From Paenibacillus brasilensis (GTDB lineage Bacteria > Bacillota > Bacilli > Paenibacillales > Paenibacillaceae), in contig NZ_CP045298.1 in NCBI RefSeq assembly GCF_009363115.1, positions 2,594,001 to 2,658,000 of the forward strand: DNA of 64,000 nucleotides, read 5' to 3'. Positions 24,651 through 33,566 of this stretch are shown here, piece by piece. How positions within the stretch are numbered: position 1 is the stretch's first letter; each line of letters opens with the position of its first letter. The notes below the pieces were generated by a model that was given only the letters and a program-made list of their open reading frames with translations, had not been told where the DNA came from and ran no database searches. The position numbers and the translations under genes are program-made.

Positions 24651-24785
24651 CTCATTTTCCACCTTTCGGTTATGGTTTGTTTGGTACGAAAACATCATAA
24701 GATATCAACATGAATACTATCTTAGCGTAAGCTGAGCATTTGCTGAATGAAATTTGGATGATATGACTAGAAGTTTAAAATATAC

Positions 24786-24817
24786 TTGTATTATGTGTAT
24801 TAAGTGATATAATACAC
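24786..24817 (+). promoter_or_regulatory. Promoter and palindromic operator of the GntR-ABC operon
   Basis: TTGTAT (24786-24791), 16 bases, TATAAT (24808-24813). An inverted repeat GTGTATT (24795-24801) / AATACAC (24811-24817) spans spacer and -10. YtrA-type GntR proteins autoregulate through GTGTA...TACAC palindromes, so this is the likely operator of the gene that follows. Confidence 0.7.
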
Positions 24818-24858
24818 TACAGGCATGAGAGATTCAGCCGATTTAGGGGGAAACACCC

Positions 24859-25275
24859 ATGGAAGAGCAACGGGTTGGCTCGTTTCGGTTTTTAATTGAC
24901 TTTAGCCAGCCATTATATGAACAAGTATTGAATCAGGTACGAAGCTCCATCGCCAAAGGGGAGATTGAAATGGGGAGCAAAATGCCGTCTGTTCGTGATC
25001 TGGCACAGGAATTGCGCATGAATCCGAATACTGTGATGCGGGCATATCAGGAGTTGGAGCGGGACGGACTGACAGAGAAGCGGCGCGGCCTGGGCACCTA
25101 TGTCACATCGTCCAGTGAGCGGATTAACAGCTTCCGGGAGCAGCTGGCTAGGACGTATATCGATCAGTTCCTCGGGCAGATGAGCAGTCTGGGACTATCC
25201 TGGGAGGATGTACAGCAGTATATAAGCAGCAAGCAGAGCGGGAATGATGAGAAAGGAGGCGGCGAAAGGGCATGA
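24859..25275 (+). CDS. GntR-family regulator, YtrA subfamily
   Basis: One hundred and thirty-eight residues: an N-terminal winged helix (PLYEQVLNQVRSSIAKGEIEMGSKMPSVRDLAQELRMNPNTVMRAYQELERDGL, then the wing KRRGLGTYV) and a short helical C-terminus. That layout is the YtrA subfamily, which controls ABC transporters encoded next to it. Its stop overlaps the ATPase start (ATGA, 25272-25275). Autoregulation through the palindrome over the promoter is expected. Inducer unknown; relatives respond to cell-wall antibiotics. Confidence 0.92.
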   Translation: MEEQRVGSFRFLIDFSQPLYEQVLNQVRSSIAKGEIEMGSKMPSVRDLAQELRMNPNTVMRAYQELERDGLTEKRRGLGTYVTSSSERINSFREQLARTYIDQFLGQMSSLGLSWEDVQQYISSKQSGNDEKGGGERA

Positions 25276-25985
25276 CGGAATCTATTGTGGTTGCCAGTCA
25301 TCTAACGAAGCAATATGACAGTAAAAAAGCGCTGGATCAATTGGATGTCGTCATTCCGTCGGGACGTATCGTAGGAGTGCTTGGGCCCAATGGCTGCGGG
25401 AAGTCAAGCTTCTTTCGGGCGATAACAGGATTGATTCAGCCGGACGGGGGCGAGCTTCACGTATTGGGGCAAAAGCCTGGCTGGGAAACCAACCGTGGCA
25501 TATCCTATCTTCCTGACCGGGCCCGTTGGTATCCCAATCATACAGTTCAGCAGACGCTGGAGTGGGGGGAGACCTTTTTGCCTGGCTTCAATATAAAGGA
25601 TGCGCATAAGCTTGCTGCTCATATGGATGTCGAGCTGGAGCTAAAAATGACTGGGCTGAGTCGCGGACAGGAGGCACGTGTGCTGCTGATTTTGTGTCTG
25701 GCGCGTGAGGTTCCGCTTATGATCCTGGATGAACCGTTTGCGGGAATTGACGTCCTTTCCAGAGAGGCGATTGTAGCCGGAATTATTGATTATTTGGAGG
25801 ATCGGCAGCAGTCGATACTCATTAGCACGCATGATATTCAGGAAGTGGAAGGCTTATTTGATTACACGGTCATGATGGACCGCGGGCGGGTAATATGGTC
25901 TGGTGATTCGGATGATTTGCGTGCAGAGCATGGCTCGCTGAATCAGGTGTTCCGCAATTTGTACAAAAAGGAGTGGAAGGCGTGA
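25272..25985 (+). CDS. ABC transporter ATP-binding protein
   Basis: ATPase subunit of 237 residues. Walker A is GPNGCGKSS, the signature is a variant LSRGQEARV, Walker B is LMILDEPFAGID and the H-loop is STHDIQEVE. The start overlaps the regulator stop and the stop overlaps the GTG start of the permease, so the three genes are translationally coupled. YtrB-like exporters of this type are linked to antibiotic stress or acetoin use; substrate not determinable here. Confidence 0.94.
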   Translation: MTESIVVASHLTKQYDSKKALDQLDVVIPSGRIVGVLGPNGCGKSSFFRAITGLIQPDGGELHVLGQKPGWETNRGISYLPDRARWYPNHTVQQTLEWGETFLPGFNIKDAHKLAAHMDVELELKMTGLSRGQEARVLLILCLAREVPLMILDEPFAGIDVLSREAIVAGIIDYLEDRQQSILISTHDIQEVEGLFDYTVMMDRGRVIWSGDSDDLRAEHGSLNQVFRNLYKKEWKA

Positions 25986-26758
25986 ATTCATCCGGGCTGT
26001 TCAAAGATTTGGTACGCCATGAATTTCGAAATAAAGGAAGCTGGAGAAAGCAGAGCCGCAATCGCCTGCCCAGATCGTGGAGACTTGTGTATTTCTCACT
26101 ATTTTTACTTGCGGCGTTCGCTATTTCCTTATACTTCGCGCTTCACAACCAACTCGAATTGACAAGGCTGTGGTATGTCACCCTGGGCTTGCCATACATG
26201 ATCATTTTCATGGGTGTGGGAAGTCTGAGAAGAGAATGGGAAAATGACACCTACGGGTGGTGGCTGACCCTTCCCTATCCGCGCATGTGGCTGATCAGCG
26301 CCAAATGGATTGCCGCTATTTTACAAACCATTGTCGTGATATTGTTCCTGTTTGTGGCGGGTTCTTTGTTCGCGCTGTTCATCTCATCAACCATAGAGCC
26401 TTATACGTTTGCGGATGCAGCGTCCTTTATCATAGCCGGATTGAACTGGTTTGTGATGATTATCGTTTTCACACCGTTTGTTATTGCGCTGGGTCTACTG
26501 ACGGCCAGTACCAAATACAGTACTTTGCGGCCGATTAACCCGATACTGTGGATTCTTTTGATGGGTGGCGGGAGTGTCTTTTATTGGTCAAACGATCAAT
26601 GGATTCAATGGATTCATGGGCAGTTTGATCATGTTAAGACAGGACAATGGTTTCCTTTTACCTGGCATTTCCCGGTTGCGGTGTTGATCAGTTGGGTTGC
26701 TGCATATGTATTAATTCGCTTGAACGCATATTTGTTGGAGAAAAAACTGTCGATTTAG
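25982..26758 (+). CDS. ABC transporter permease (YtrC/D-like)
   Basis: Membrane subunit of about 258 residues with six predicted helices (RLVYFSLFLLAAFAISLYFAL; LGLPYMIIFMGVGSL; TIVVILFLFVAGSLFALFI; FVMIIVFTPFVIALGLL; ILWILLMGGGSVFY; FPVAVLISWVAAYVLI). The REWENDTYGWWLTLPYPR loop is typical of ABC-2 type permeases acting on bacteriocin- or antibiotic-like substrates. Start is GTG at 25982, eight bases after AAGGAG; the previous stop overlaps it. Forms one exporter with the ATPase upstream. Confidence 0.88.
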   Translation: MNSSGLFKDLVRHEFRNKGSWRKQSRNRLPRSWRLVYFSLFLLAAFAISLYFALHNQLELTRLWYVTLGLPYMIIFMGVGSLRREWENDTYGWWLTLPYPRMWLISAKWIAAILQTIVVILFLFVAGSLFALFISSTIEPYTFADAASFIIAGLNWFVMIIVFTPFVIALGLLTASTKYSTLRPINPILWILLMGGGSVFYWSNDQWIQWIHGQFDHVKTGQWFPFTWHFPVAVLISWVAAYVLIRLNAYLLEKKLSI

Positions 26759-26796
26759 CATAGACAAATTACTATATATTAGAAAGGAATTTCACC

Positions 26797-27282
26797 ATGA
26801 CGACGATATTCATATATGTATTGATGGCTGTTTTGGTGGGGCTGATGATCTGGCTCAGAACCAAAAGAAGAGGGGGGCCGGTAAAAGGAAACGGAGTCCG
26901 CCTTTTGCTTCCCTTGTTTATCGCATGCCCGGTTATGATGGTATCTGTATATCAATTACTGCATATTCCCGGTCAGACGCATGCGCTTCCCGCCTTTTGG
27001 GAGCTGCTGGTCGCCGGGCTGCTAGGGGCTTTGTTTGGTTATGTCATTTTGCTGCATACGGCGTATGAAAGACGGGATGACGGTCTTATTTATCCCAAGC
27101 CGAATCAATATTTTAAATACATTATTATCGCCATTATTTTGATTCGCGTCGTTTTGACCCAGTACCTCAGCAGTTTGGGTACGAGCGAAATTAGCCTGCT
27201 GGCGATTACGATGGCGCTGGTATATATCTCAATCTGGCGGATTGGGAGCTTCATCAAGTTTCGGAGAACGTTATCGGTATAA
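26797..27282 (+). CDS. CcdC/DUF1453-like membrane protein
   Basis: One hundred and sixty-one residues with five or so membrane helices and conserved polar elements RTKRRGGPVKGNGVRLLLP, YERRDDGLIYPKPNQYFKYII and the final RIGSFIKFRR. This pattern resembles the CcdC (DUF1453) family named from the cytochrome c biogenesis locus of Bacillus, although no ccd genes are near. AGAAAGGA precedes the ATG. It follows the GntR-ABC operon by 38 bases and probably belongs to it. Its stop codon lies in the first unit of an 8-bp tandem repeat. Confidence 0.75.
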   Translation: MTTIFIYVLMAVLVGLMIWLRTKRRGGPVKGNGVRLLLPLFIACPVMMVSVYQLLHIPGQTHALPAFWELLVAGLLGALFGYVILLHTAYERRDDGLIYPKPNQYFKYIIIAIILIRVVLTQYLSSLGTSEISLLAITMALVYISIWRIGSFIKFRRTLSV

Positions 27283-27308
27283 CGGTATAACGGTATAACG
27301 GTATAACG
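27275..27308. repeat. Octanucleotide tandem repeat (CGGTATAA)x4
   Basis: Four exact copies of CGGTATAA from 27275 to 27306, then a partial copy and related CAATAACGATATAAC. The first unit supplies the TAA stop of the upstream gene, so copy-number change would not alter the protein. Confidence 0.9.
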
Positions 27309-27330
27309 CAATAACGATATAACTATGTAA

Positions 27331-27388
27331 AGAAGCGGGATTCCTGTTCACAAGCATACCTTTGCTTGGCGATCGGACCCGCTTTTGC
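27331..27388 (+). terminator. Intrinsic terminator of the GntR-ABC operon
   Basis: AAGCGGG (27333-27339) / CCCGCTT (27378-27384), with an inner CAAGCA/TGCTTG hairpin, then TTTT. Confidence 0.8.
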
Positions 27389-27657
27389 ACAGCTTCATCA
27401 TAAATTCATTTGTCAGCAAGTTATCATACATTGTTATTGCTCCCCATATCCTTTATTCTAAGGTTGTGGCTTGCTGTTTAACGACCACACGTATAAAAGT
27501 TTGAAGGGAGGGATATTAAGGTTTCAAAAGATTTAAACGGGGTTTAAAGATAAGGTAGGCGGGAAGAGTTGCTTTTTGTGACTAGCTGTAACTATAATAG
27601 TTACATAAAATTACTTTTTCAATGTTTTATTTTACAAGATGAGAGGGGCTTACATTC
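27388..27657. promoter_or_regulatory. Upstream region of the SnoaL-like fusion gene with a 19-bp palindrome
   Basis: TGTAACTATAATAGTTACA (27587-27605) is a perfect palindrome centred on a TATAAT -10 box (27592-27597). A weak -35 TTGCTTT lies about 20 bases upstream. Typical geometry for a repressor covering the -10. No regulator gene is adjacent. The rest of the 270 bases shows nothing I can name. Confidence 0.5.
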
Positions 27658-28878
27658 ATGAAAAAACATACAGTTACTGCCGCGCTCGCTGGGCTGCTCG
27701 TGCTATCTTCTGCTGTACCTGCCTTGGCAGCCGAGGTAAAACCGGCTACAGGTATCCAGGTTTGGGTAGATGGCAAAAAAGAGGCTTATAAAATTGCGCC
27801 TATCGTGAGAAATCAGCAGGTTTTGATTCCTTTGAGACAATTGGCTACCAGTTTGGGCATTCCGCTGGATTCCAAGCATATTACGTTTAATACTGCGCGT
27901 CAAAGTACGACCATTCGTTATGACCAGGCGACGGTTGTGCTGGTGTCAGGCAGTCCGGAAGCGCAAATCAACGGAATTAAGGTACCACTGTCAACCTCGA
28001 CTATATTGACTAAACAAGGGATAACTTATGTTCCGGTGGATGTCGTCAAAGAAGCGTGGGGCAAGCAAGTGACTTGGGACCCGGCCAGCCAAACGGTGCA
28101 AATCGGGGTGAGCAATAAGGATAAGGTCGTTGAAATCCTGAAAAGCTTTGAAACCGGAGATACGAAAGCGGCCGAGACCTGGATCAGCAAGGATCAGTAC
28201 ATTCAACACAATCTGAGCGTTCCCAACGGGAGAGATGGCTTGCTGCAATTGATTAGCCAACTCAAGGGGGCTAATGCACAGGTTGAAATCCAAAGGGTCC
28301 TTCAGGATGGCAACTACGTAGCGGTTCACTATAAAGAGTCCATTGCAGGAAAATCAAGCATCGTCTTTGATATTTTCCGTTTCGACAGCAATGGCAAAAT
28401 CGTTGAGCATTGGGACAATATTCAGGACTCCGCCCCAGCTAATCCAAGCGGACATACCATGATTGACGGAACAACACAAATTACAGATCGCAATCAAACC
28501 GAGACAAACAAAACGTTAATCCGCAAATTTGTGGATGATGTGCTGGTTGGCAAAAATCGTGCTGCATTGGAAAGCTATTATAATGGTGATCAATACATTC
28601 AGCATAACCCTCTTTTTGGTGACGGAGTATCCAATCTGAAGCAAGCATTCTCCGCAGTGGGAAGCCAGGGAGCTTCCTTTGGATATGATCAGGTTCATAT
28701 GGTCATTGGAGAAGGCAACTTCGTGCTGGTTGTGAGTGAAATCAAACCGCCAAACGGAAGCTCGGCTGGTGTCTACGATCTATTCCGTGTAGAGAATGGC
28801 AAAGTCGCAGAGCATTGGGATGTAGTTCAGGATGTTCCAGCTAAAGCAGAGTGGAAAAATACGAACGGAAAGTTTTAA
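27658..28878 (+). CDS. Secreted protein: copper-amine-oxidase-N-like domain fused to two SnoaL-like domains
   Basis: Four hundred and six residues. The signal peptide is MKKHTVTAALAGLLVLSS, with cleavage after ALA. Residues about 35-160 form a copper-amine-oxidase N-terminal-like (stalk) domain: VLIPLRQLATSLGIPL, then ITYVPVDVVKEAWG and VTWDPASQTVQIG. Two SnoaL/NTF2-like domains follow (about 165-265 and 285-400), each with the set Q-Y-I-Q-H-N, a central YVAVHY/FVLVVS strand and closing EHWD(N/V)(I/V)QD. The first domain type usually anchors Paenibacillus surface proteins; the second often binds or isomerises small hydrophobic molecules. The combination is unusual; activity unknown. Confidence 0.85.
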   Translation: MKKHTVTAALAGLLVLSSAVPALAAEVKPATGIQVWVDGKKEAYKIAPIVRNQQVLIPLRQLATSLGIPLDSKHITFNTARQSTTIRYDQATVVLVSGSPEAQINGIKVPLSTSTILTKQGITYVPVDVVKEAWGKQVTWDPASQTVQIGVSNKDKVVEILKSFETGDTKAAETWISKDQYIQHNLSVPNGRDGLLQLISQLKGANAQVEIQRVLQDGNYVAVHYKESIAGKSSIVFDIFRFDSNGKIVEHWDNIQDSAPANPSGHTMIDGTTQITDRNQTETNKTLIRKFVDDVLVGKNRAALESYYNGDQYIQHNPLFGDGVSNLKQAFSAVGSQGASFGYDQVHMVIGEGNFVLVVSEIKPPNGSSAGVYDLFRVENGKVAEHWDVVQDVPAKAEWKNTNGKF

Positions 28879-28913
28879 ACATACGCTTGTAGTAGAGCGT
28901 GCAAGAGCATAAC

Positions 28914-28960
28914 CCAAAGAACTTCCCACCCGCATTCTGGGGCTGTGGAAGTTCTTTTCA
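28914..28960. terminator. Bidirectional intrinsic terminator
   Basis: AAGAACTTCC (28917-28926) / GGAAGTTCTT (28947-28956), then TTTTC, between the convergent SnoaL-like fusion and LacI genes. Confidence 0.85.
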
Positions 28961-29965
28961 TTACATATTTTGCTGACCTTGGGGGATACATACTGCACCT
29001 GCGGATTCTCTTTGGACAAGCGTAACATACAAACGTTCATGGTCCACTTCTTCCCCTGCAATGATTTTGAGAACCTGCTCGGCAGCTACAGCGCCCCATT
29101 TGCGCTTGGAGTAATCAATAGTAGTCAGGCGGGGCTGAATATATTGTGTCAGCTCAATATTATCAAAGCCGACGATATGAATATCCTTGCCGATCGTCAG
29201 CTCTGACTGAGCCATTCGATTGTAAAAGCCTACGGCCATTTCATCATTGAGGCAAAAGACGGCTACAGGTCCCGAATCCGGACTGACATGCTGCTGCAAA
29301 ATCATCTCGGCCGCCTGCTCGCCGCCCGATTTCTCAAAATTGCCACGGATCTCGATCAATTCGGCGATGCCACTCCGTTCAATGGTTTGCTTGACCGCCT
29401 GCATCCGTTGCCATGAATCGTAAGAACCGTCTGGTCCAGTGACAACATACAGCTTGCGGTGTCCCAATTCCAATAGATGCTCTACCGCGAGTGCGGCACC
29501 CGCTTTGTTATCCAGCAGCACCTGATTAATGTTAGGGTGACTCAGTTCACGGTCCAGTACGACAATTTTATGTCCTCGCTCGGCGTAGCTTAGCAGTTCC
29601 TCACTATCAAACGTCTGATCCAGCACGATGGCGCCGTCGATCATGCGCTCCGGCAGCATACGGTGTGATTGCTTGCCGCTGCATACGATGAGGTCATATT
29701 CTTTACGGTTCAAAATTTCCTTGATGCCGTACAGTAAATCTCCATAAACGTCTCCACGAAAATCAGTCAGGAAAACGCCAATAATTTTGGTTTGCCTTTT
29801 CTTGAGATTACGTGCGGCGGCATTTGGCACATAGTTAAGCTCTTTGGCAATCGCCAAGATGCGTGCGCAAGTCTCTTCCGTTACCTTATCGCTGCCGTTC
29901 AAAGCATATGAAACAGTGGATATGGAAACGCCCGCCTGTTTGGCGATGTCTTTAATGCTGACCAC
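28961..29965 (-). CDS. LacI-family repressor of the beta-glucan oligosaccharide locus
   Basis: Three hundred and thirty-four residues. The N-terminal HTH is SIKDIAKQAGVSISTVSYALNGSDKV, then the hinge PNAAARNLKKRQT, then a sugar-binding core (VFCLNDEMAVGFYNRMAQSE, IHIVGFDNIELTQYIQPRLTTIDYS). It starts with GTG (29965) behind AGGAGGGG. It lies directly downstream of the GH94 and GH3 genes, on the same strand. The divergent promoter region at 35.8-36.1 kb carries two GAAACGTTTC palindromes of LacI type, the expected targets. The listerial counterpart locus also has a LacI regulator, as I recall. Confidence 0.9.
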   Translation of the reverse strand: MVSIKDIAKQAGVSISTVSYALNGSDKVTEETCARILAIAKELNYVPNAAARNLKKRQTKIIGVFLTDFRGDVYGDLLYGIKEILNRKEYDLIVCSGKQSHRMLPERMIDGAIVLDQTFDSEELLSYAERGHKIVVLDRELSHPNINQVLLDNKAGAALAVEHLLELGHRKLYVVTGPDGSYDSWQRMQAVKQTIERSGIAELIEIRGNFEKSGGEQAAEMILQQHVSPDSGPVAVFCLNDEMAVGFYNRMAQSELTIGKDIHIVGFDNIELTQYIQPRLTTIDYSKRKWGAVAAEQVLKIIAGEEVDHERLYVTLVQRESAGAVCIPQGQQNM

Positions 29966-30099
29966 ATCGTCCCCTCCTGTTCGTTTGTCTCTATTTTTTC
30001 GTTATTAACCACAAATCTATTTGAAAAATCGTAGCCCTACAGGTAAGCAGCAAAGGGCGATCCCGCAAGATCGCCATCACTTTGTTGCCTATGCCTGAT

Positions 30100-33000
30100 T
30101 TATAAAACAATCTCCAGACGATGTACACCATCATGATCTGTCAGCGCCTGCTCGAAGGTGTCACGCTTGATGCGCATGCCACCGGAGCGGTAGCGATTAC
30201 CGTCGGCGGGCTCACTCTCCAGTGGCCTTCCGTTCAATACTGCACGTCCTTGCTCACCGCTATGATGCTCTTGCAGCAGGCGGTAAACAAAGGTGATCGG
30301 TTTCCCGGCAAAGGAAAATTCAAATTCCAATCCGTCAAGATCGTCCGGCAGTACAGGGTCCAAAATCAGGTCCTCACCCGACTGGCGAATACCCAGAACA
30401 TTCGAAATGAGCTGATTCATGTAGATTCCCGGGCCGCTGGAGTAAATTCTCCAGCCGCCTTTGACAGGTACGGCTCCTGCACGCAGTTCATCAAACCGTT
30501 CCTGTGCTTCATAACGGTTATTGCATTTGCCGTCGGAGCTGCTGAAATAGGCATTGCTCTGACGCCATTCAGCGTTCGGTACGGACATGCGGATGCCAAC
30601 CGGATTGATGAGCTTCAGGCTGTGCCAGGCGTCATCTTTGCGACCCAGCTTGGCCATCGCCTCCACGAAGCGGATATGGGCATGCACATATTGCAGCCCA
30701 ACCTCACGGCCGAAGTTGGCCGCTTGCTCTGCGCGCTTGAAATGCGAGCTAACACCGCCATCGTATTGCGCTGGGCGGTTCATCAGGCGCACGCCATCCG
30801 GGCAGAGGAACTGCTCGCGGATGAGCTGTTCGTGAGCCAATGCTTGCTCGGGCGTGAGCAGCTGGCTGGTCATGCTGCGTGTCATCGGCAGCAAGCGGTA
30901 GTGAATGCCCGTCTCGGTGTCGGACGGATGAAGCATCAGCTTGGGCTGGCCAGGCTCCTCCATATATACAAAGCCTGGGATAATACCGCTTTCCAGCATA
31001 TAGCGGTTAAAATCCTTCCGGATGCCTTCGGCCATTTGGTGCAGATCGTGGGCAATTGTATCTGCTTCGTTGACGACACCTGCTGGCGCCTCTTCCAAAG
31101 CAGTAGCAAAGTTGCTAATCACCTGATAGGTGAGGGCAACCGTCCAACTGCTCGCCATGTATTGCTTCAACTGGGCGTTGGCTGGCTGGAGCGTGTCATC
31201 CCAATCGCCGTCGCCGTAGGCCGACAGATGCGTGTCATGAAGGAAATTCACCCGAATATACTCGATTTCCTTCTTTGCATGCTCCATGAGGGTCGCGGTC
31301 TGCTTGGAAAAATCGAAAGAATGCCGATGGGTGTAGGGTACATTTTCTTCCAGAATACTGTAATCCCGGGTCGCGGTCAAATAATCACCGAGTACCTTGA
31401 GCGGCCAGACGATAATATCGCCATGGCTTTCTTCCTGCTGTACGCGAGTATAGTTGTCGAACATAAACCATTGCGGCCAGTTACCGCTATCCTCGTACTG
31501 ATGGCTGAATACAGTCAACAAAATGGAACGGACCTCATCATACTTTTGTACGGCTGAGAAATATTCTACAGGTCCCTGACATACGTCACGTGTTCCCCAT
31601 GCTGCACCGCCATATTGCTCCAGACCATGAGGCACGGAGTAGTGGACGAGCATATTGTGGGTATACCACCAGGCCACCGCATTCACACGGAATAGCTCGC
31701 TGGTTTCCTGACCGCCCTGTGTCAGATGGAAGCCGTTAATAAGCTCGGCAAAGTATTGCCGATAGCGCTCACGCTCGTCTTCAAAGGACACGTGGCGCTT
31801 CCTGCGCGCCTGGTCTTTCCCGGTCGAGCGGCCATGCAACCAGCCCTGCACGGTGCAGGTCCATTCACTGCTGTCGCCCAGCTTCAGCACGACCAGAGAT
31901 GGATCGGGGCAGACAGCACCCTGCAGCAGTGCGCGAGCGTCGCTCACTTGTTGTAGCGGAGCACCTTCTACCTGCATACAGTACAGCAGGTCCGGATAGG
32001 CTTTGGCGCTCGGTGAAGCGGAATCTGCCCGGAAGAGCAGGGCGTCACCTTCGCGTTTCATATGAAATGGAAGCTCATATTCGTTCATATGCATAGATAG
32101 CTGCTGAGTCACGAGGAACGGATAGGCTTTGCCGCTTGCAGAGCGCACGTGCAGCCGTACTTCCAGCGTATCGGCGTTCGTATGGTTTGTAATGATGAGC
32201 GTATCGTCAGCGGTCTTGTAATACCAGCGTACATAGTTAAAGCCAATTTCGAACAGGGAAGGCATCGTGAGCAGACGGTATTTCCCTTCGATTCCGACAT
32301 AGATACGCTGCCCGGATGTTTTGGGAATGTTAAGCGCATTACGCGCGTTTGTGATCATTTTGTTGAAATTCGTGTTCCCGATCACGAGCTGCGAATTGAA
32401 CACTCCATACATATAGGAGGTGGTGGTAATTGTTTCTTCCTTGTCTCCCGTGTAGTGTCCGCCCATTAAAATATGTCCGTGGGAACGTTCTACACGAAGC
32501 TCTTTGGATTTGAGTACGACATGCTCATAGCTGTCCGTGAAAAAGGAAAGTAGTGCATTGCCATCCCGTTCTTCCTCCTGCCGCTTCGGGAAAAGCTGTT
32601 TCACTTCGGCATCGGTCATGTCCAGTGTGTAGAGCGGCTCACCGATGGCTTGGTCTGGAGCTACACGCCCAGCCTGTAAATCATCTGCGGCATGTACCGG
32701 AATGATAGGATCGGAAGCGGTGGCCAGAATGGCAGCGACTTCTTCGCGTGCTTTTGTCACCAGCTCCTCATACTCCGGCTTCGTCACCGCCGTGGGATGA
32801 TTCGGCTGGAACAGACCGTAAAAGGTAAAGCGAGCTTCCCCGGCAAGCTTCACCCGCTCGGATTGCAATGCTGTATAGGCAAATTCGTATTGGTACACTT
32901 CATTGGCGAGCGAGTCGCGATGCAGGGCTTCCGGCTCGTTCGTTTCTTTGTACGAAAGTCCAAAGAACTGAAATCCGTCCGTCGAGTAGCCGACGGTGCG

Positions 33001-33540
33001 GGTTAGCGAGCCTTGCTGGATGTAAGGGAATGCCTGACTTTGCGGCTGATTTTGACGCGAGCAAACTGTGTAGCCTCTTTGTTCGTCATGGTAGACGGTA
33101 TGGTCAATATATTGAGACAAATAAGCTTCATTACTGCGTACAGCAGCGGTATCCGCAATCCCGATATCCTGACCGTACACGATATCTGCTTCAACATCAT
33201 CGCCCTGTAAAATTACATCCCAGAACCATACTCCAAGACTGCTTAGTGTGAAAGCTACCTGATAGCCTACACCAGCAGTGAAACCTTCCCAAATAATTTG
33301 CCGATCCGTCTGGCGGATTACTCCGGGTGAACGAACTCCAAGCAGGGGAGTGATAGTCACGCCGGATGGACGGCACAGTCTCAAGTACAGATTGTTCAGG
33401 GAGCCGTCGACTGAATTGGTCAGCAACTGGTTGATCATGGTTGAGCCGTGAGCGATTTTGTACACATCACCACTGCTCAAAAAGGTAAAGGACAGGTCGC
33501 CTGCCCGCAGCAGAATATTTTGATCCAGATTTGTAGTCAT
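30100..33540 (-). CDS. GH94 glycoside phosphorylase, probable 1,2-beta-oligoglucan (sophoro-oligosaccharide) phosphorylase
   Basis: Very large cytoplasmic phosphorylase (about 1,146 residues), longer than cellobiose phosphorylases (~800). That length matches 1,2-beta-oligoglucan phosphorylase of Listeria innocua (Lin1839). It would cleave beta-1,2-gluco-oligosaccharides with phosphate to alpha-glucose-1-phosphate. GH94 marks: a long N-terminal beta-sandwich region, then the (alpha/alpha)6 barrel with QYGGAAWGTRDVCQGPVEYF and the catalytic Asp (about 779) in GDGDWDDT. No signal peptide. Start at ATG 33540, with GAGGTGG eight bases upstream. It follows the GH3 gene by 26 bases in one operon. 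GH94 is certain; the linkage is inferred from length and synteny. Confidence 0.85.
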   Translation of the reverse strand: MTTNLDQNILLRAGDLSFTFLSSGDVYKIAHGSTMINQLLTNSVDGSLNNLYLRLCRPSGVTITPLLGVRSPGVIRQTDRQIIWEGFTAGVGYQVAFTLSSLGVWFWDVILQGDDVEADIVYGQDIGIADTAAVRSNEAYLSQYIDHTVYHDEQRGYTVCSRQNQPQSQAFPYIQQGSLTRTVGYSTDGFQFFGLSYKETNEPEALHRDSLANEVYQYEFAYTALQSERVKLAGEARFTFYGLFQPNHPTAVTKPEYEELVTKAREEVAAILATASDPIIPVHAADDLQAGRVAPDQAIGEPLYTLDMTDAEVKQLFPKRQEEERDGNALLSFFTDSYEHVVLKSKELRVERSHGHILMGGHYTGDKEETITTTSYMYGVFNSQLVIGNTNFNKMITNARNALNIPKTSGQRIYVGIEGKYRLLTMPSLFEIGFNYVRWYYKTADDTLIITNHTNADTLEVRLHVRSASGKAYPFLVTQQLSMHMNEYELPFHMKREGDALLFRADSASPSAKAYPDLLYCMQVEGAPLQQVSDARALLQGAVCPDPSLVVLKLGDSSEWTCTVQGWLHGRSTGKDQARRKRHVSFEDERERYRQYFAELINGFHLTQGGQETSELFRVNAVAWWYTHNMLVHYSVPHGLEQYGGAAWGTRDVCQGPVEYFSAVQKYDEVRSILLTVFSHQYEDSGNWPQWFMFDNYTRVQQEESHGDIIVWPLKVLGDYLTATRDYSILEENVPYTHRHSFDFSKQTATLMEHAKKEIEYIRVNFLHDTHLSAYGDGDWDDTLQPANAQLKQYMASSWTVALTYQVISNFATALEEAPAGVVNEADTIAHDLHQMAEGIRKDFNRYMLESGIIPGFVYMEEPGQPKLMLHPSDTETGIHYRLLPMTRSMTSQLLTPEQALAHEQLIREQFLCPDGVRLMNRPAQYDGGVSSHFKRAEQAANFGREVGLQYVHAHIRFVEAMAKLGRKDDAWHSLKLINPVGIRMSVPNAEWRQSNAYFSSSDGKCNNRYEAQERFDELRAGAVPVKGGWRIYSSGPGIYMNQLISNVLGIRQSGEDLILDPVLPDDLDGLEFEFSFAGKPITFVYRLLQEHHSGEQGRAVLNGRPLESEPADGNRYRSGGMRIKRDTFEQALTDHDGVHRLEIVL

Positions 33541-33566
33541 CAAAGGGGTCCACCTCACTTTCCTGT

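Noticed and set aside
27587..27605. TnrA/GlnR nitrogen operator
   Set aside because: The palindrome is TGTAAC...GTTACA, but with 19 bases instead of the 17-base TGTNAN7TNACA geometry, and no nitrogen genes adjoin.
30121..31557. 478-codon open frame antisense to the GH94 gene
   Set aside because: No ribosome site, no recognisable domain, and the minus strand encodes a clear GH94 enzyme; long antisense frames arise here from codon bias. The same holds for 34035-35114 (antisense to GH3), 11035-11883 (antisense to pyk) and 50010-50930 (antisense to GH51).
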